This document shows, one piece after another, positions 16,519 to 23,439 of a DNA stretch of 23,439 nucleotides. Within the stretch, counting starts at the first letter, position 1, and the number at the start of each line of letters is the position of its first letter. Source of the DNA: an uncultured Clostridia bacterium. Lineage in GTDB: Bacteria; Bacillota; Clostridia; TANB77; CAG-508. Where the stretch lies: positions 1 through 23,439 of the forward strand of contig CANQMG010000012.1 in NCBI GenBank assembly GCA_947624925.1, in the 5' to 3' direction. The notes beneath the pieces were generated by a model. The model was given only the letters and a program-made list of their open reading frames with translations, ran no database searches and was not told the DNA's origin. A program made the translations under genes and the position numbers.

Positions 16519-17664
16519 TTATTTCCTGCTCTCGATATATTGAGTAAAATACCGGACTGAACATAGTAATATTAATAATGCTGTTCCACCATAACTAAAA
16601 AATGGTAGTGACATTCCTGTATTAGGCATTGATGATGTTACAACTGCGATATTTATAATTGCTTGAAGTCCAACAAGAGATGTTATTCCTACTGCAATTA
16701 AACTGCCGAACATATCAGGTGCTCTCATTGATATTAGTATTCCTCTCCATACAAATATGGCAAATAGCACTATAACAATAAAACAACCTACAAATCCTAG
16801 TTCTTCTGCTAATATAGAAAATATAAAATCATTATGTGGTTCTGGTATGTACAAATATTTTTGCGTACTATTTCCAAGTCCTACTCCAAAAAGTCCACCA
16901 GAGCCAATTGCGTATAAACTTTGTATAACCTGCCAGCCTGTTCCAGTAGAATCTGACCATGGATCTAAAAAGTTTATAATTCTATTAATTCTAAATTTTC
17001 CTTCACCAGTAAATTTAGCCATCAAATATAATCCTATACCACCAAGTGTTGCACCAGCAGTTCCAAATGTTAGGAAGTACCTAAACTTTACTCCTGCCAT
17101 TAACATCATTACAGATATAATCATTATTATAACCAATGTAGCACTTAAGTGATTTTGTACAAATACTAGTATTGCTACTACTGGTATTAACCATATAAAT
17201 GAATATATAAATCCTTTTAATAATTCATCTAATGAATCTCTTCTATTAGATAATAATGCAGCATAAAAAATAATTAAGCCTATTTTTGCAACTTCAGATG
17301 GCTGGAATGTAACAAATCCAAGGTCTATCCATCTTTTTGCTCCAGCTACTTCATGCCCAATAAATGCAACTGCCCCCAATAATATAAGAGATGCAATATA
17401 TATTATTTTATAAAATTTCTTATATATTTTATAATCTATTTTTGAAATTATAAGCATTAATATAATTCCAACTACTCCACAGAATGCTTGCGTTTTTACA
17501 TAATAATAACTACTTCCTGTTTCTGCTAATGAAGATGGTGAGCTTGCAGATAATACCATTACTATACCTAATGATAACATTACTAAAACATCTATTAGAA
17601 GTATAAAATCAAATGGTTTATCAGAATTTTTTATATTTTTTTTATTTACCTGAGTATTAGCCAT
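16519..17664 (-). CDS. SEDS-family lipid II polymerase, FtsW/SpoVE type
   Basis: 381 residues with about ten membrane helices. SEDS motifs are AGAKRWIDLG (108-117), FQPSEVAK (120-127), DPWSDSTGTGWQ (234-245) and PEPHNDFIFSILAEELG (274-290) with Asp279 as the probable catalytic residue. It polymerises lipid II together with a class B PBP. The position between mraY and murG matches B. subtilis spoVE, but sequence alone does not separate SpoVE from FtsW. I place the start at the ATG at 17664, because an ATG at 17676 lies within GGAGGG, the ribosome-binding site of the downstream start. MurD, usually encoded just before it, is missing. Confidence 0.93.
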   Translation of the reverse strand: MANTQVNKKNIKNSDKPFDFILLIDVLVMLSLGIVMVLSASSPSSLAETGSSYYYVKTQAFCGVVGIILMLIISKIDYKIYKKFYKIIYIASLILLGAVAFIGHEVAGAKRWIDLGFVTFQPSEVAKIGLIIFYAALLSNRRDSLDELLKGFIYSFIWLIPVVAILVFVQNHLSATLVIIMIISVMMLMAGVKFRYFLTFGTAGATLGGIGLYLMAKFTGEGKFRINRIINFLDPWSDSTGTGWQVIQSLYAIGSGGLFGVGLGNSTQKYLYIPEPHNDFIFSILAEELGFVGCFIVIVLFAIFVWRGILISMRAPDMFGSLIAVGITSLVGLQAIINIAVVTSSMPNTGMSLPFFSYGGTALLILLCSVRYFTQYIESRK

Positions 17665-17698
17665 TTTACCCTCCATTCTTTTTATAGAACATATCTAT

Positions 17699-18676
17699 TT
17701 ATATTACATTTAATCCTAGTATACATAGCAATAATGTTGCAATGGAGAAAACACATACAACTTTATTTTCGTTCCATCCTGAAAGTTCAAAATGATGATG
17801 TAATGGAGCCATTTTAAATATTCTTTTACCGGTCTTTTTAAAATACGTAACCTGTATCATTACAGATAAAGTTTCTAATACTGGAATTAATGCTATTATT
17901 ATCAATAATAATGGCATTTTTAAATATAATGCCATACTTACAACTACGCCTCCAAGAAATAATGAACCTGTATCTCCCATAAAAACTTTTGCTGGATTTA
18001 AATTAAACATTAAAAATGCTAAACATGCACCACATACTATACTTCCAAATATAACTAATTCTTTAACATTATATATTATTCCTATAACCGTTAAACAAGT
18101 TATAATAATTGTAGTTACACTAGCAGCTAAGCCATCTACTCCATCAGTTAGGTTAATTGCATTTGTTGTTCCAAGTATAACAAAAATTGAAAATGGTATA
18201 TATAACCATATAGGTAAATTTATATAAACTTTAAAAAATGGTATATAAGTTTGTGTTCCTATATTTAAGAACTTTACTAGATATACAACATATAATACTG
18301 ATATTAGGAGTAAACCTATCATTTTATATGATGGTTTTAATCCTTTTGTATTTTTTAATACTAATTTTTTAAAATCGTCAACAAATCCAATTAATCCAAA
18401 ACCTATTGATATTAATAATAATGGTATTAAATTTTTAGCTACTGTTGGCTCATTTGTTTTATACTGCATAAATGATAATATTGAAACAGCAATTACGCCT
18501 AATATAATTATTATGCCACCCATTGTTGGAGTTCCTTGTTTTTTTAGGTGAGATTCTGGTCCTTCTTCTCTTTCTATTTGCCCCACTTTTAATCTTTTTA
18601 ATATTGGTAAAATAATAACCGCAAATACTAGCGTAGTTATAAACGATATTAATAATATCTTAATTTGGTAACTCAT
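17699..18676 (-). CDS. mraY: Phospho-MurNAc-pentapeptide transferase MraY
   Basis: 325 residues with about ten membrane helices. Catalytic signatures are GFVDD (Asp100, Asp101), NAINLTDGVDGLA (172-184), FMGDTGSL with Asp235, and APLHHHFE (histidines 293-295). It transfers phospho-MurNAc-pentapeptide to undecaprenyl phosphate, producing lipid I for MurG. The reading frame is open to 18712, but the ATG at 18676 is preferred because AGAGGAAA lies just upstream and it gives the normal family length, while the earlier ATG has no ribosome-binding site. Confidence 0.96.
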   Translation of the reverse strand: MSYQIKILLISFITTLVFAVIILPILKRLKVGQIEREEGPESHLKKQGTPTMGGIIIILGVIAVSILSFMQYKTNEPTVAKNLIPLLLISIGFGLIGFVDDFKKLVLKNTKGLKPSYKMIGLLLISVLYVVYLVKFLNIGTQTYIPFFKVYINLPIWLYIPFSIFVILGTTNAINLTDGVDGLAASVTTIIITCLTVIGIIYNVKELVIFGSIVCGACLAFLMFNLNPAKVFMGDTGSLFLGGVVVSMALYLKMPLLLIIIALIPVLETLSVMIQVTYFKKTGKRIFKMAPLHHHFELSGWNENKVVCVFSIATLLLCILGLNVI

Positions 18677-18738
18677 AATTTTTCCTCTTTCTTTTGATAT
18701 TTTATATTTCAATAAGTAAATTATTAAATAAATATACT

Positions 18739-20253
18739 TTATTTCTTTCTTTTCTTTGCTTCTTCTACAACTTCTTTTGCTAATTCTTTTACTATTTTTC
18801 TTTCATCAAATGGATTTTTTACCTTATTTATTTCCTGATATTTCTCATGTCCTTTTCCAGCAAGTAATACTATGTCATTATTAGATGCCATTTTAATTGC
18901 TTTTTTTATTGCATCTTTTCTATTAACTATACATTCATAATTTGCTTTTGTCTTTTTTATTCCTTCTTCAATTTGATTTATTATTTTTTCTGGATCTTCT
19001 GTTCTTGGGTTATCTGAAGTTATAATTGTATAATCTGCACATCTTCCTGCAATTTCTCCCATAATAGCTCTTTTACTACTATCTCTATCTCCTCCACATC
19101 CAAACACACATATAACTCTACCTTTTGTATAAGAACATAGCGTTTTTAATATGCTTTCTAAGCTTTCTGGTGAATGAGCATAATCAATCATAACAGGTAT
19201 ATCTTTTTTATTTTCCACCATTTCACTTCTACCTGGAACTTTTATATTCTCTAATGCTTCTTTAATATTTTCTGGAGTTGCACCAAGCATCCTAGTTACA
19301 CATATGGCTGCTAATGAATTATATACACTAAATCTACCTGGAATTGAAGTTTTAACTCGTTCATTTCTATCTTTTATTTTTACTTTAAAATCTACATATG
19401 TATTAGTAACAGTAACATCTTTTGCAGATAAATTACAGTAATTATCTATACCATAGGTTTCTATTGGATAATTTTTTATTAAATCTGGAATTTTTGCAGT
19501 ATACAAATCATCTGCATTTATAATTCCATATTTACACATTTCAAATAATTTTAGTTTTTTTTCGAAGTAATCCTTTAAATCTGGATGTTCTTTAGGACTT
19601 ATATGGTCTTGAGAAAAATTAGTAAATACACCTATATCAAAATCAGTACCTTCTACTCTATCTAATTTTAAACTTTGAGAAGAAACTTCCATAACTACAA
19701 CATCAACTTTTTCTTCTGCCATTTGTGCAAAAATTTTTTGGAGCTTCATACTGTCTGGAGTAGTAATACTAGATTCTTCAATTATCTTATCTCCTATATA
19801 TGTAGCAATAGTTCCAATAAGTCCAACTTTTTTTCCTGCCTTTTCTAAAATAGACTTTATCATAAAACTTGTTGTTGTTTTACCCTTTGTTCCTGTTATT
19901 CCTATAAGTTTAAATTTTTTAGAAGGATTACCATAAAAATTACATTCACATCTAGCTAAAACTTTTCTAGTATTTGGTGCCATTATTAAAGTAATTTCTT
20001 TATCTTTTATTTTAAATCTTTTATAATCATATCCTTCTTCAAATATAATAACCTTCGCACCATTTTCTACAGCTTTTTCTATGAAATCGTGACCATCATA
20101 TTCATAACCTTTTATAGCAACAAATATACTTCCTTCTTTTACTTCTCTATAATCGCTTTCTACACTTGTTATATCTATATCAAGATTACCCTTGGCCTTT
20201 AAATCTGGTATACCTATTAGAATTTCTTTTAAATTCATAGTTTCTTTACCCAC
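18739..20253 (-). CDS. murE: UDP-MurNAc-tripeptide synthetase MurE (meso-DAP type)
   Basis: 504 residues, a Mur ligase. The N-terminal substrate domain spans 1-110; the central ATPase has the P-loop GITGTKGKTTTS (118-129), ITTPDS (163-168) and MEVSSQSL (188-195); the C-terminal domain has GCGGDRDSSKR (385-395). The DNPR motif at 414-417 is the signature of enzymes that add meso-diaminopimelate, so DAP-type peptidoglycan is predicted. The start is GTG at 20253 with AGGAAGG seven bases upstream. An in-frame ATG at 20238 lacks a site at proper distance. It follows the remnant of the PBP gene after 66 bases, so the interrupted gene was formerly the leading gene of this operon. Confidence 0.96.
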   Translation of the reverse strand: MGKETMNLKEILIGIPDLKAKGNLDIDITSVESDYREVKEGSIFVAIKGYEYDGHDFIEKAVENGAKVIIFEEGYDYKRFKIKDKEITLIMAPNTRKVLARCECNFYGNPSKKFKLIGITGTKGKTTTSFMIKSILEKAGKKVGLIGTIATYIGDKIIEESSITTPDSMKLQKIFAQMAEEKVDVVVMEVSSQSLKLDRVEGTDFDIGVFTNFSQDHISPKEHPDLKDYFEKKLKLFEMCKYGIINADDLYTAKIPDLIKNYPIETYGIDNYCNLSAKDVTVTNTYVDFKVKIKDRNERVKTSIPGRFSVYNSLAAICVTRMLGATPENIKEALENIKVPGRSEMVENKKDIPVMIDYAHSPESLESILKTLCSYTKGRVICVFGCGGDRDSSKRAIMGEIAGRCADYTIITSDNPRTEDPEKIINQIEEGIKKTKANYECIVNRKDAIKKAIKMASNNDIVLLAGKGHEKYQEINKVKNPFDERKIVKELAKEVVEEAKKRKK

Positions 20254-20319
20254 ACATTACCCTTCCTTTCAAAAATCAAATATATTATATAATTAAATTT
20301 AAAATTTGTACATACTTTT

Positions 20320-20640
20320 TTAATTAACTTCGCATATAACTTTATTTCCAGTATTAACTTGAATACCTGGACTTGGTATTTGGCTTATAATTACATTCTC
20401 ATCTTCATTATATTCCTCTGTTTGTAGCTCTATAACAAGCCCCGCTTCCTTCAATATTTTTTTTGCTTCTTTAATAGTTTTGTATCTAATATCTGGAACA
20501 CTAACAGAACTTACTTCTTTTTTTTCATCTTCAGGTATATTATCTTTGTTTAATTCTAAATAAGGAAGAACTTCGCCTAAAACTTGTGATGCTATTGGTG
20601 CTGCCACAGAACCTCCTTGGGTAATTATAACAACACTATC
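20320..20640 (-). pseudogene. C-terminal remnant of SpoVD/PBP2-type penicillin-binding protein with PASTA domain
   Basis: The frame is open from 20640 to the stop at 20320, with an in-frame TAA directly upstream (20643-20641). It begins in the last strand of a class B PBP transpeptidase domain (QGGSVAAPIASQVLGEVLPYLEL, cut here to its recognisable parts) and continues into one PASTA domain (SVSVPDIRYKTIKEAKKILK through to GNKVICEVN). The rest of the gene, including the active-site serine, is missing, and a serine recombinase gene lies 45 bases upstream. The order PBP-murE matches B. subtilis spoVD-murE. GGAGG four bases before GTG at 20607 might allow a free 96-residue fragment to be made. 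I take it as the 3' half of a gene split by insertion. Confidence 0.85.
20624..20632 (-). promoter_or_regulatory. Possible extended -10 promoter at the element edge, facing murE
   Basis: The minus strand reads TGTTATAAT, an exact TGnTATAAT extended -10. No clear -35 lies 16-18 bases upstream; TTAACT is at 19. It points into the PBP remnant and murE. It may be chance in AT-rich DNA. Confidence 0.35.
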
Positions 20641-20685
20641 TTAACATTAGTTAATTTGTTGAATATATTAAAAAGAGTATATAGA

Positions 20686-21579
20686 TTAAACTGCTTTTAC
20701 ATCTAATTCTAATGCTCCTTTATTGTATTCTATGTACTCTAAATATCTTTTTAGCTCATCTTCAAATTTAAATTTTATCGTTATATCTCCATTTTCTTTT
20801 ACATATATACAGTCTATTAATTCAATCAAGATATCTCTTGATAATTCTGTAATACCTTTTTGTTTTCTAAATCTTTCTATCCATTCACTCTGTGATTTAT
20901 TTTTTATCTCATATTTTTGTTTTTCTGTTTGCAGAACTTCTATATTCTGTCTTAATCTTTCAATATCATTTTCGTACTTTTTCTTGTATTCCAAATATTC
21001 ATCTCTTGTTATATCTTCATTCTTCCAATCTTCATAAAGTGTTTTCTTAAAATTTGAGATTTTAGAAATTTCATTTTGTTTTGCAATTATTATATTTTCC
21101 ACGTTCTCACTTTTGATATTTTGAAAATTACTGTTATTTATTTGTTTTACCATTTCTTCTGTATCAATCAACAAATCAATATGTAAATTAATGGCCTTCA
21201 AAACTGCTTTCTCTAAATTTTCTTGTTTAATAGTATGTTTTGTACATAACTTTTTAGACTTTTTTCTATATGTGCTACAAATATAATATTCATATTTATT
21301 TCCACTTTTGTTGGTACTACTTTTCTTATTCATTGCACGTCCACAATCGTTACACTTTAGAAATCCCGCCCACACTGACAATTCCTTTGTTCTTTGTGAT
21401 ACTTTTATATCTCGTTTGCTTAATTCTTGTGCTTTTTCAAAAATTTCTTTATCTACAATTGGCTTATGTGTGCCTTCTACTCTAATCCATTCTTCTTTCG
21501 AAACATTTTCTACTTTATGTATTTTATAGCTTTTTGCTCTTCTCTTTCCCTGAACTGTAGTGCCGGCAATACACCTCAT
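20686..21579 (-). CDS. Large serine recombinase, C-terminal part (separated by frameshift)
   Basis: 297 codons as an open frame, but the first dozen residues continue the recombinase domain of the next ORF. From about residue 8 on (VQGKRRAKSYKIHK) it shows the end of the DNA-binding recombinase domain, then a zinc ribbon with Cys76, Cys79, Cys101 and Cys112, then a long coiled coil at about 160-230, the classical tail of large serine recombinases. Joining the two frames by removing one base in GCCGGC (21562-21567) gives the expected junction EVYCGTTVQGKRRAK and a protein of about 570 residues. The ATG at 21579 is therefore probably not a true start. The stop is only 45 bases from the PBP remnant. 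Confidence 0.82.
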   Translation of the reverse strand: MRCIAGTTVQGKRRAKSYKIHKVENVSKEEWIRVEGTHKPIVDKEIFEKAQELSKRDIKVSQRTKELSVWAGFLKCNDCGRAMNKKSSTNKSGNKYEYYICSTYRKKSKKLCTKHTIKQENLEKAVLKAINLHIDLLIDTEEMVKQINNSNFQNIKSENVENIIIAKQNEISKISNFKKTLYEDWKNEDITRDEYLEYKKKYENDIERLRQNIEVLQTEKQKYEIKNKSQSEWIERFRKQKGITELSRDILIELIDCIYVKENGDITIKFKFEDELKRYLEYIEYNKGALELDVKAV

Positions 21580-22399
21580 TATTTAGAATATTTCGTATAG
21601 TAGAAGGTGTCCAAGTATATGTATCATCATGTATTCCATAATTATTATAATTTTGTCCTAGGTCTAATTTCTTATGTCCGGTTGGATTTAAAATTCCTAA
21701 CTCATTTAATCGGTGGCAAATTGCTATCTTACCTAATCCTAAATTAACATACCAATCAAATATTTTTCTCACAACATTTGCTGCTACTTCATCTATAACT
21801 AATTTGTGCTTATCTTTTGGCTCTTTAATGTAACCATAAGGAGGAAATGCTCCTATAAATTCCCCCTTTTTCTTTTTTCCATTTAAAGATGTTCTTATCT
21901 TTGTTGATGTATCTCTTGCATACTCATCATTAATAAGATTTTTGAATGGTACTAAAATTGTATTGGTACTTGTTGGATTTTTAAAACTATCTACAAAGTC
22001 ATTAATGGCAATAAATCTTATATTGAATAATGGAAAGACTTGTTCTATATAATTTCCTACTTCTATGTAGTTTCTTCCAAGCCTTGATAAATCTTTTACA
22101 ATAACACAATTGATATTTCCAATTTTCATATCTTTTAACAATCTTTGAAATGATGGTCTATTAAAATCTGTTCCTGTAAATCCATCATCAATATAAGTAT
22201 CATAAACAATTAAATCATTATGTTCTTCTACAAATTCGTTTAATAACGTTTTTTGACTAGTAACACTATTACTTTCTTGTTTATCAACTCCTGTGTCATT
22301 GTCTTCTTGGGAAAGTCTAATATATAATGCTACTGACCATATTTTATTTTTTATCGTACTATTTTCCATAGAAGAATACTTTGATTTCCTTCCTGCCAT
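21524..22399 (-). CDS. Large serine recombinase, N-terminal catalytic part (frameshifted)
   Basis: 291 codons. The resolvase domain starts at residue 20 (WSVALYIRLSQEDND) with Ser30 as the predicted nucleophile. It continues with DDGFTGTDFNRPSFQRLL and KDLSRLGRNYIEVGNYIE, which hold the conserved arginines. The recombinase domain follows (GAFPPYGYIKEP, IFDWYVNLGLGKIAICHRLNELGI, WTPSTIRNILNNEVY). The frame then runs out in a nonsense tail (SSGKEKSKKL), while the true continuation is in the next frame. Alone it lacks the zinc ribbon and coiled coil needed for normal att-site recognition. AGGAAGG lies 12 bases before the ATG, a rather long spacing. A sequencing error is possible instead of true inactivation. 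Confidence 0.85.
   Translation of the reverse strand: MAGRKSKYSSMENSTIKNKIWSVALYIRLSQEDNDTGVDKQESNSVTSQKTLLNEFVEEHNDLIVYDTYIDDGFTGTDFNRPSFQRLLKDMKIGNINCVIVKDLSRLGRNYIEVGNYIEQVFPLFNIRFIAINDFVDSFKNPTSTNTILVPFKNLINDEYARDTSTKIRTSLNGKKKKGEFIGAFPPYGYIKEPKDKHKLVIDEVAANVVRKIFDWYVNLGLGKIAICHRLNELGILNPTGHKKLDLGQNYNNYGIHDDTYTWTPSTIRNILNNEVYCRHYSSGKEKSKKL
21562..21567 (-). other. Frameshift site in the serine recombinase
   Basis: One extra base within GCCGGC explains the split: deleting it joins EVYC to GTTVQGKRRAKSYK in a continuous, family-like sequence. The site is not a slippery heptamer, so programmed frameshifting is not suggested. Confidence 0.7.
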
Positions 22400-22442
22400 T
22401 ATAGTTACTTACCTTCCTTTTCTATATAATGTAATATGCTTA

Positions 22443-22613
22443 CTAATAAATATCATCCATTTTTACCTTTTGCTTTAAAATATTAGACATACATTCACTA
22501 AAGCTTTTATTATTTTTGGAATATGACATCTCTACACACATTTGTCCAACTTTTAACTGATATATATCTTCATTTATCAATAAATCTTTCAAACTGCTGC
22601 TTTGAATTTCCAA
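22443..22613 (-). CDS. Small ORF upstream of the recombinase, unknown function
   Basis: About 56 residues from TTG at 22613, which has AAGGG ten bases upstream; the frame is also open to a TTG at 22631 that has no ribosome-binding site. The sequence includes KDLLINEDIYQLKVGQ and SFSECMSNILKQKV. Short ORFs of this type (a beta-like 'IG...V.M.F' part and an amphipathic helix) are common next to recombinases in clostridial elements, for instance tnpW of Tn4451-type elements, but I cannot claim homology. It lies 43 bases ahead of the recombinase and is probably co-transcribed with it. Confidence 0.45.
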   Translation of the reverse strand: MEIQSSSLKDLLINEDIYQLKVGQMCVEMSYSKNNKSFSECMSNILKQKVKMDDIY

Positions 22614-22680
22614 TTCACACTTTCCCTTCAACTTAAACTAATTAATTGTATGATGATAAAAATTTTTTATTACAAATTTT

Positions 22681-22735
22681 GAAAGTGGAAAAGGGGAAAA
22701 GGGGACGGTTCTCTTTTCCACCGTCCCCTTTTTCA
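22681..22735 (+). repeat. Palindromic REP-like repeat, copy 1
   Basis: A GC-rich island in AT-rich DNA built from GGAAAAGGGG units, GACGGTTCTC, CTTTTCCAC and a further CGTCCCC. Its core 22695-22721 is the exact reverse complement of 23281-23307 (27 bases). The element can fold on itself in more than one way: GGGGACGG (22701-22708) with CCGTCCCC (22721-22728), or GGAAAAG with CTTTTCC. Confidence 0.88.
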
Positions 22736-22787
22736 TAAATATTTCCTTCTTTCATACTTTTATAATATATTTTCATTATATATTACA

Positions 22788-23249
22788 TTAAATATCAAAA
22801 CAATATAATTTTTCACCTGTAGATAATACTTCTAAAAATTTTGCTCCTAATTTTTCGTAATAATTTTCCAGATCAGTCTTTAAATATAATTTATTAATTT
22901 TCCTTTTTTTAGCCTCAGACAAAATTGCATTATGAAGTATTTTAGAATAACCTTTTCCTCTATATTTTTCCTTTACATACATTGTTGCATACCATGGAGT
23001 TAAATCTTTTCTTTCATTTCCATCTGTAGGAAATATTGATATAAATCCAACAAGACTTGTATCATCTAATAATATAAGTTTGCAATAATTAATGTTCCAA
23101 AAATTTGATTTTATTTTTAAAATCTTATTTTTTACTTTTCTTTCAAATTCCTCTTTTGATAAATTTTTTTGTCCCCATTCCTTTTGAGTAAGAATTGCAA
23201 CTTCATCTATATATTCTTCTTTATCCCTTAAATTATATATTTTTAACAT
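22788..23249 (-). CDS. GNAT family N-acetyltransferase
   Basis: 153 residues from the ATG at 23249. The acetyl-CoA binding motif is in MYVKEKYRGKGYSKILHNAIL (the RGKGYSK turn followed by a helix), preceded by the LVGFISIF strand and followed by NKLYLKTDLENYYEKLGAKFLE, the usual motif B (YEKLGF-like). The substrate cannot be predicted; the short N-terminal region resembles acetyltransferases of small molecules or resistance type. The frame is open to a TTG at 23267, but TAGGAGA lies within those codons and serves the ATG at 23249. It is framed by inverted copies of the 27-base palindromic repeat, suggesting it is cargo moved as a unit. Confidence 0.85.
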   Translation of the reverse strand: MLKIYNLRDKEEYIDEVAILTQKEWGQKNLSKEEFERKVKNKILKIKSNFWNINYCKLILLDDTSLVGFISIFPTDGNERKDLTPWYATMYVKEKYRGKGYSKILHNAILSEAKKRKINKLYLKTDLENYYEKLGAKFLEVLSTGEKLYCFDI

Positions 23250-23280
23250 ATACCATTCTCCTAACAAATTTATTTAAAAA

Positions 23281-23322
23281 GTGGAAAAGAGAACCGTCCC
23301 CTTTTCCACCCCCTTTTCCATT
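23281..23322 (-). repeat. Palindromic REP-like repeat, copy 2 (inverted)
   Basis: The first 27 bases (23281-23307) are the exact reverse complement of 22695-22721. Stem GTGGAAAAG (23281-23289) pairs with CTTTTCCAC (23301-23309) around an 11-base loop, and a further CCCCTTTTCCA follows. It lies between the GNAT start and the end of the methyltransferase gene. Confidence 0.88.
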
Positions 23323-23349
23323 CCTTATTCAAGCATATCGATTTCCTTC

Positions 23350-23439
23350 TTAAACTAATGCTTTCATAATATTTTCAGCAATTCTATTTATAACTGGAAC
23401 AACAACACTATTTCCTGCCTGTTTATAAAGTCTGCTATC
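23350..23439 (-). CDS. DNA (cytosine-5-)methyltransferase, C-terminal end (partial)
   Basis: The last 29 codons of a gene entering from the right edge. The residues LYKQAGNSVVVPVINRIAEN match motif X of C5 DNA methyltransferases (QxGNSVxVxVxxxIxxxI), which folds back onto the SAM-binding site. It ends ...IMKALV and a TAA at 23350. It was too short to appear as a long ORF. Target sequence and any partner restriction gene lie outside the window. As cargo of an integrated element it could be part of a restriction-modification system or an orphan methylase protecting the element. Confidence 0.82.
   Translation of the reverse strand, partial: DSRLYKQAGNSVVVPVINRIAENIMKALV

Larger units (their letters stand above)
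20641..23439. mobile_element. One end of an integrated element carrying a large serine recombinase
   Basis: The interrupted PBP gene marks one boundary, close to 20611-20645, and the recombinase lies right beside it, as is normal for large serine recombinase elements. Cargo seen so far: a small companion ORF, a GNAT acetyltransferase flanked by inverted palindromic repeats, and a C5 DNA methyltransferase tail. The far end and the 5' half of the PBP gene are outside the window, so size and type (prophage, conjugative element, or a skin-like intervening element) cannot be told. Confidence 0.7.

Noticed and set aside
17665..18712. Longer N-termini for ftsW (from 17676) and mraY (from 18712)
   Set aside because: The ribosome-binding sites GGAGGG and AGAGGAAA lie inside or just after these upstream starts and serve the later ATGs at 17664 and 18676.
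20320..20607. A genuine stand-alone PASTA protein
   Set aside because: The reading frame extends upstream of its GTG into conserved transpeptidase sequence (TQGGSVAAP), so it is the tail of a larger, interrupted gene, although translation of the fragment cannot be excluded.
21524..21579. Programmed frameshifting or two independent recombinase genes
   Set aside because: There is no slippery sequence, the second frame lacks a ribosome-binding site at its ATG, and deletion of one base gives a continuous family-like protein.

Overview
The window is AT-rich, all its genes lie on the minus strand, and most have Gram-positive type ribosome-binding sites. Gene content (ireB-ruvX-DUF1292, tig-clpP-clpX, clpB with a CIRCE operator, topA, a murE-mraY-ftsW-murG block, and a penicillin-binding protein with a PASTA domain) points to a low-GC Firmicute, most likely an uncultured gut-type member of the Clostridia. 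The DNPR motif in MurE predicts meso-diaminopimelate peptidoglycan.

Layout by coordinate. 1-418: non-coding, with a (CT)17 microsatellite, an exact 67-bp direct repeat and GC-rich palindromes. 419-5514: one operon, read from the high end: a small exported or membrane protein; an 836-aa TadZ/CpaE-like protein with a decayed Walker A motif and two AT-hook-like motifs; a membrane-anchored GAF plus degenerate GGDEF protein; then the conserved ireB, ruvX and DUF1292 genes. The alaS gene usually found ahead of ireB is replaced by the three unusual genes. 5670-8839: clpB under a promoter with a near-perfect CIRCE (HrcA) operator, and yqeY. 8990-12295: the tig-clpP-clpX proteostasis operon with an extended -10 promoter. 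12634-15137: topA and a small DUF6514-like gene that has a terminator-like hairpin in its leader. 15364-20253: the lipid II assembly block murE-mraY-ftsW/spoVE-murG, lacking murD and closed by a clear terminator after murG.

20320-23439: the gene upstream of murE, a SpoVD/PBP2-type transpeptidase, survives here only as its C-terminal tail and one PASTA domain. It is cut off by what looks like one end of an integrated element: a large serine recombinase (split by a one-base frameshift), a small companion ORF, a GNAT acetyltransferase between inverted copies of a 27-bp palindromic repeat, and the last 29 codons of a C5 DNA methyltransferase at the window edge. The arrangement resembles intervening elements such as skin that interrupt sporulation genes, but the other end lies outside the window, so excision and restoration of the gene are inferred.

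How the genes fit together: the Clp proteins and trigger factor cover protein folding and turnover. MraY, MurG and FtsW/SpoVE with the interrupted PBP form the lipid II and septal or spore peptidoglycan machinery. IreB is known from other Firmicutes as a target of a PASTA-domain Ser/Thr kinase. The most interesting parts are the interrupted PBP gene with a possible outward promoter at the element edge, and the three-gene TadZ-like / degenerate GGDEF / small membrane protein module.
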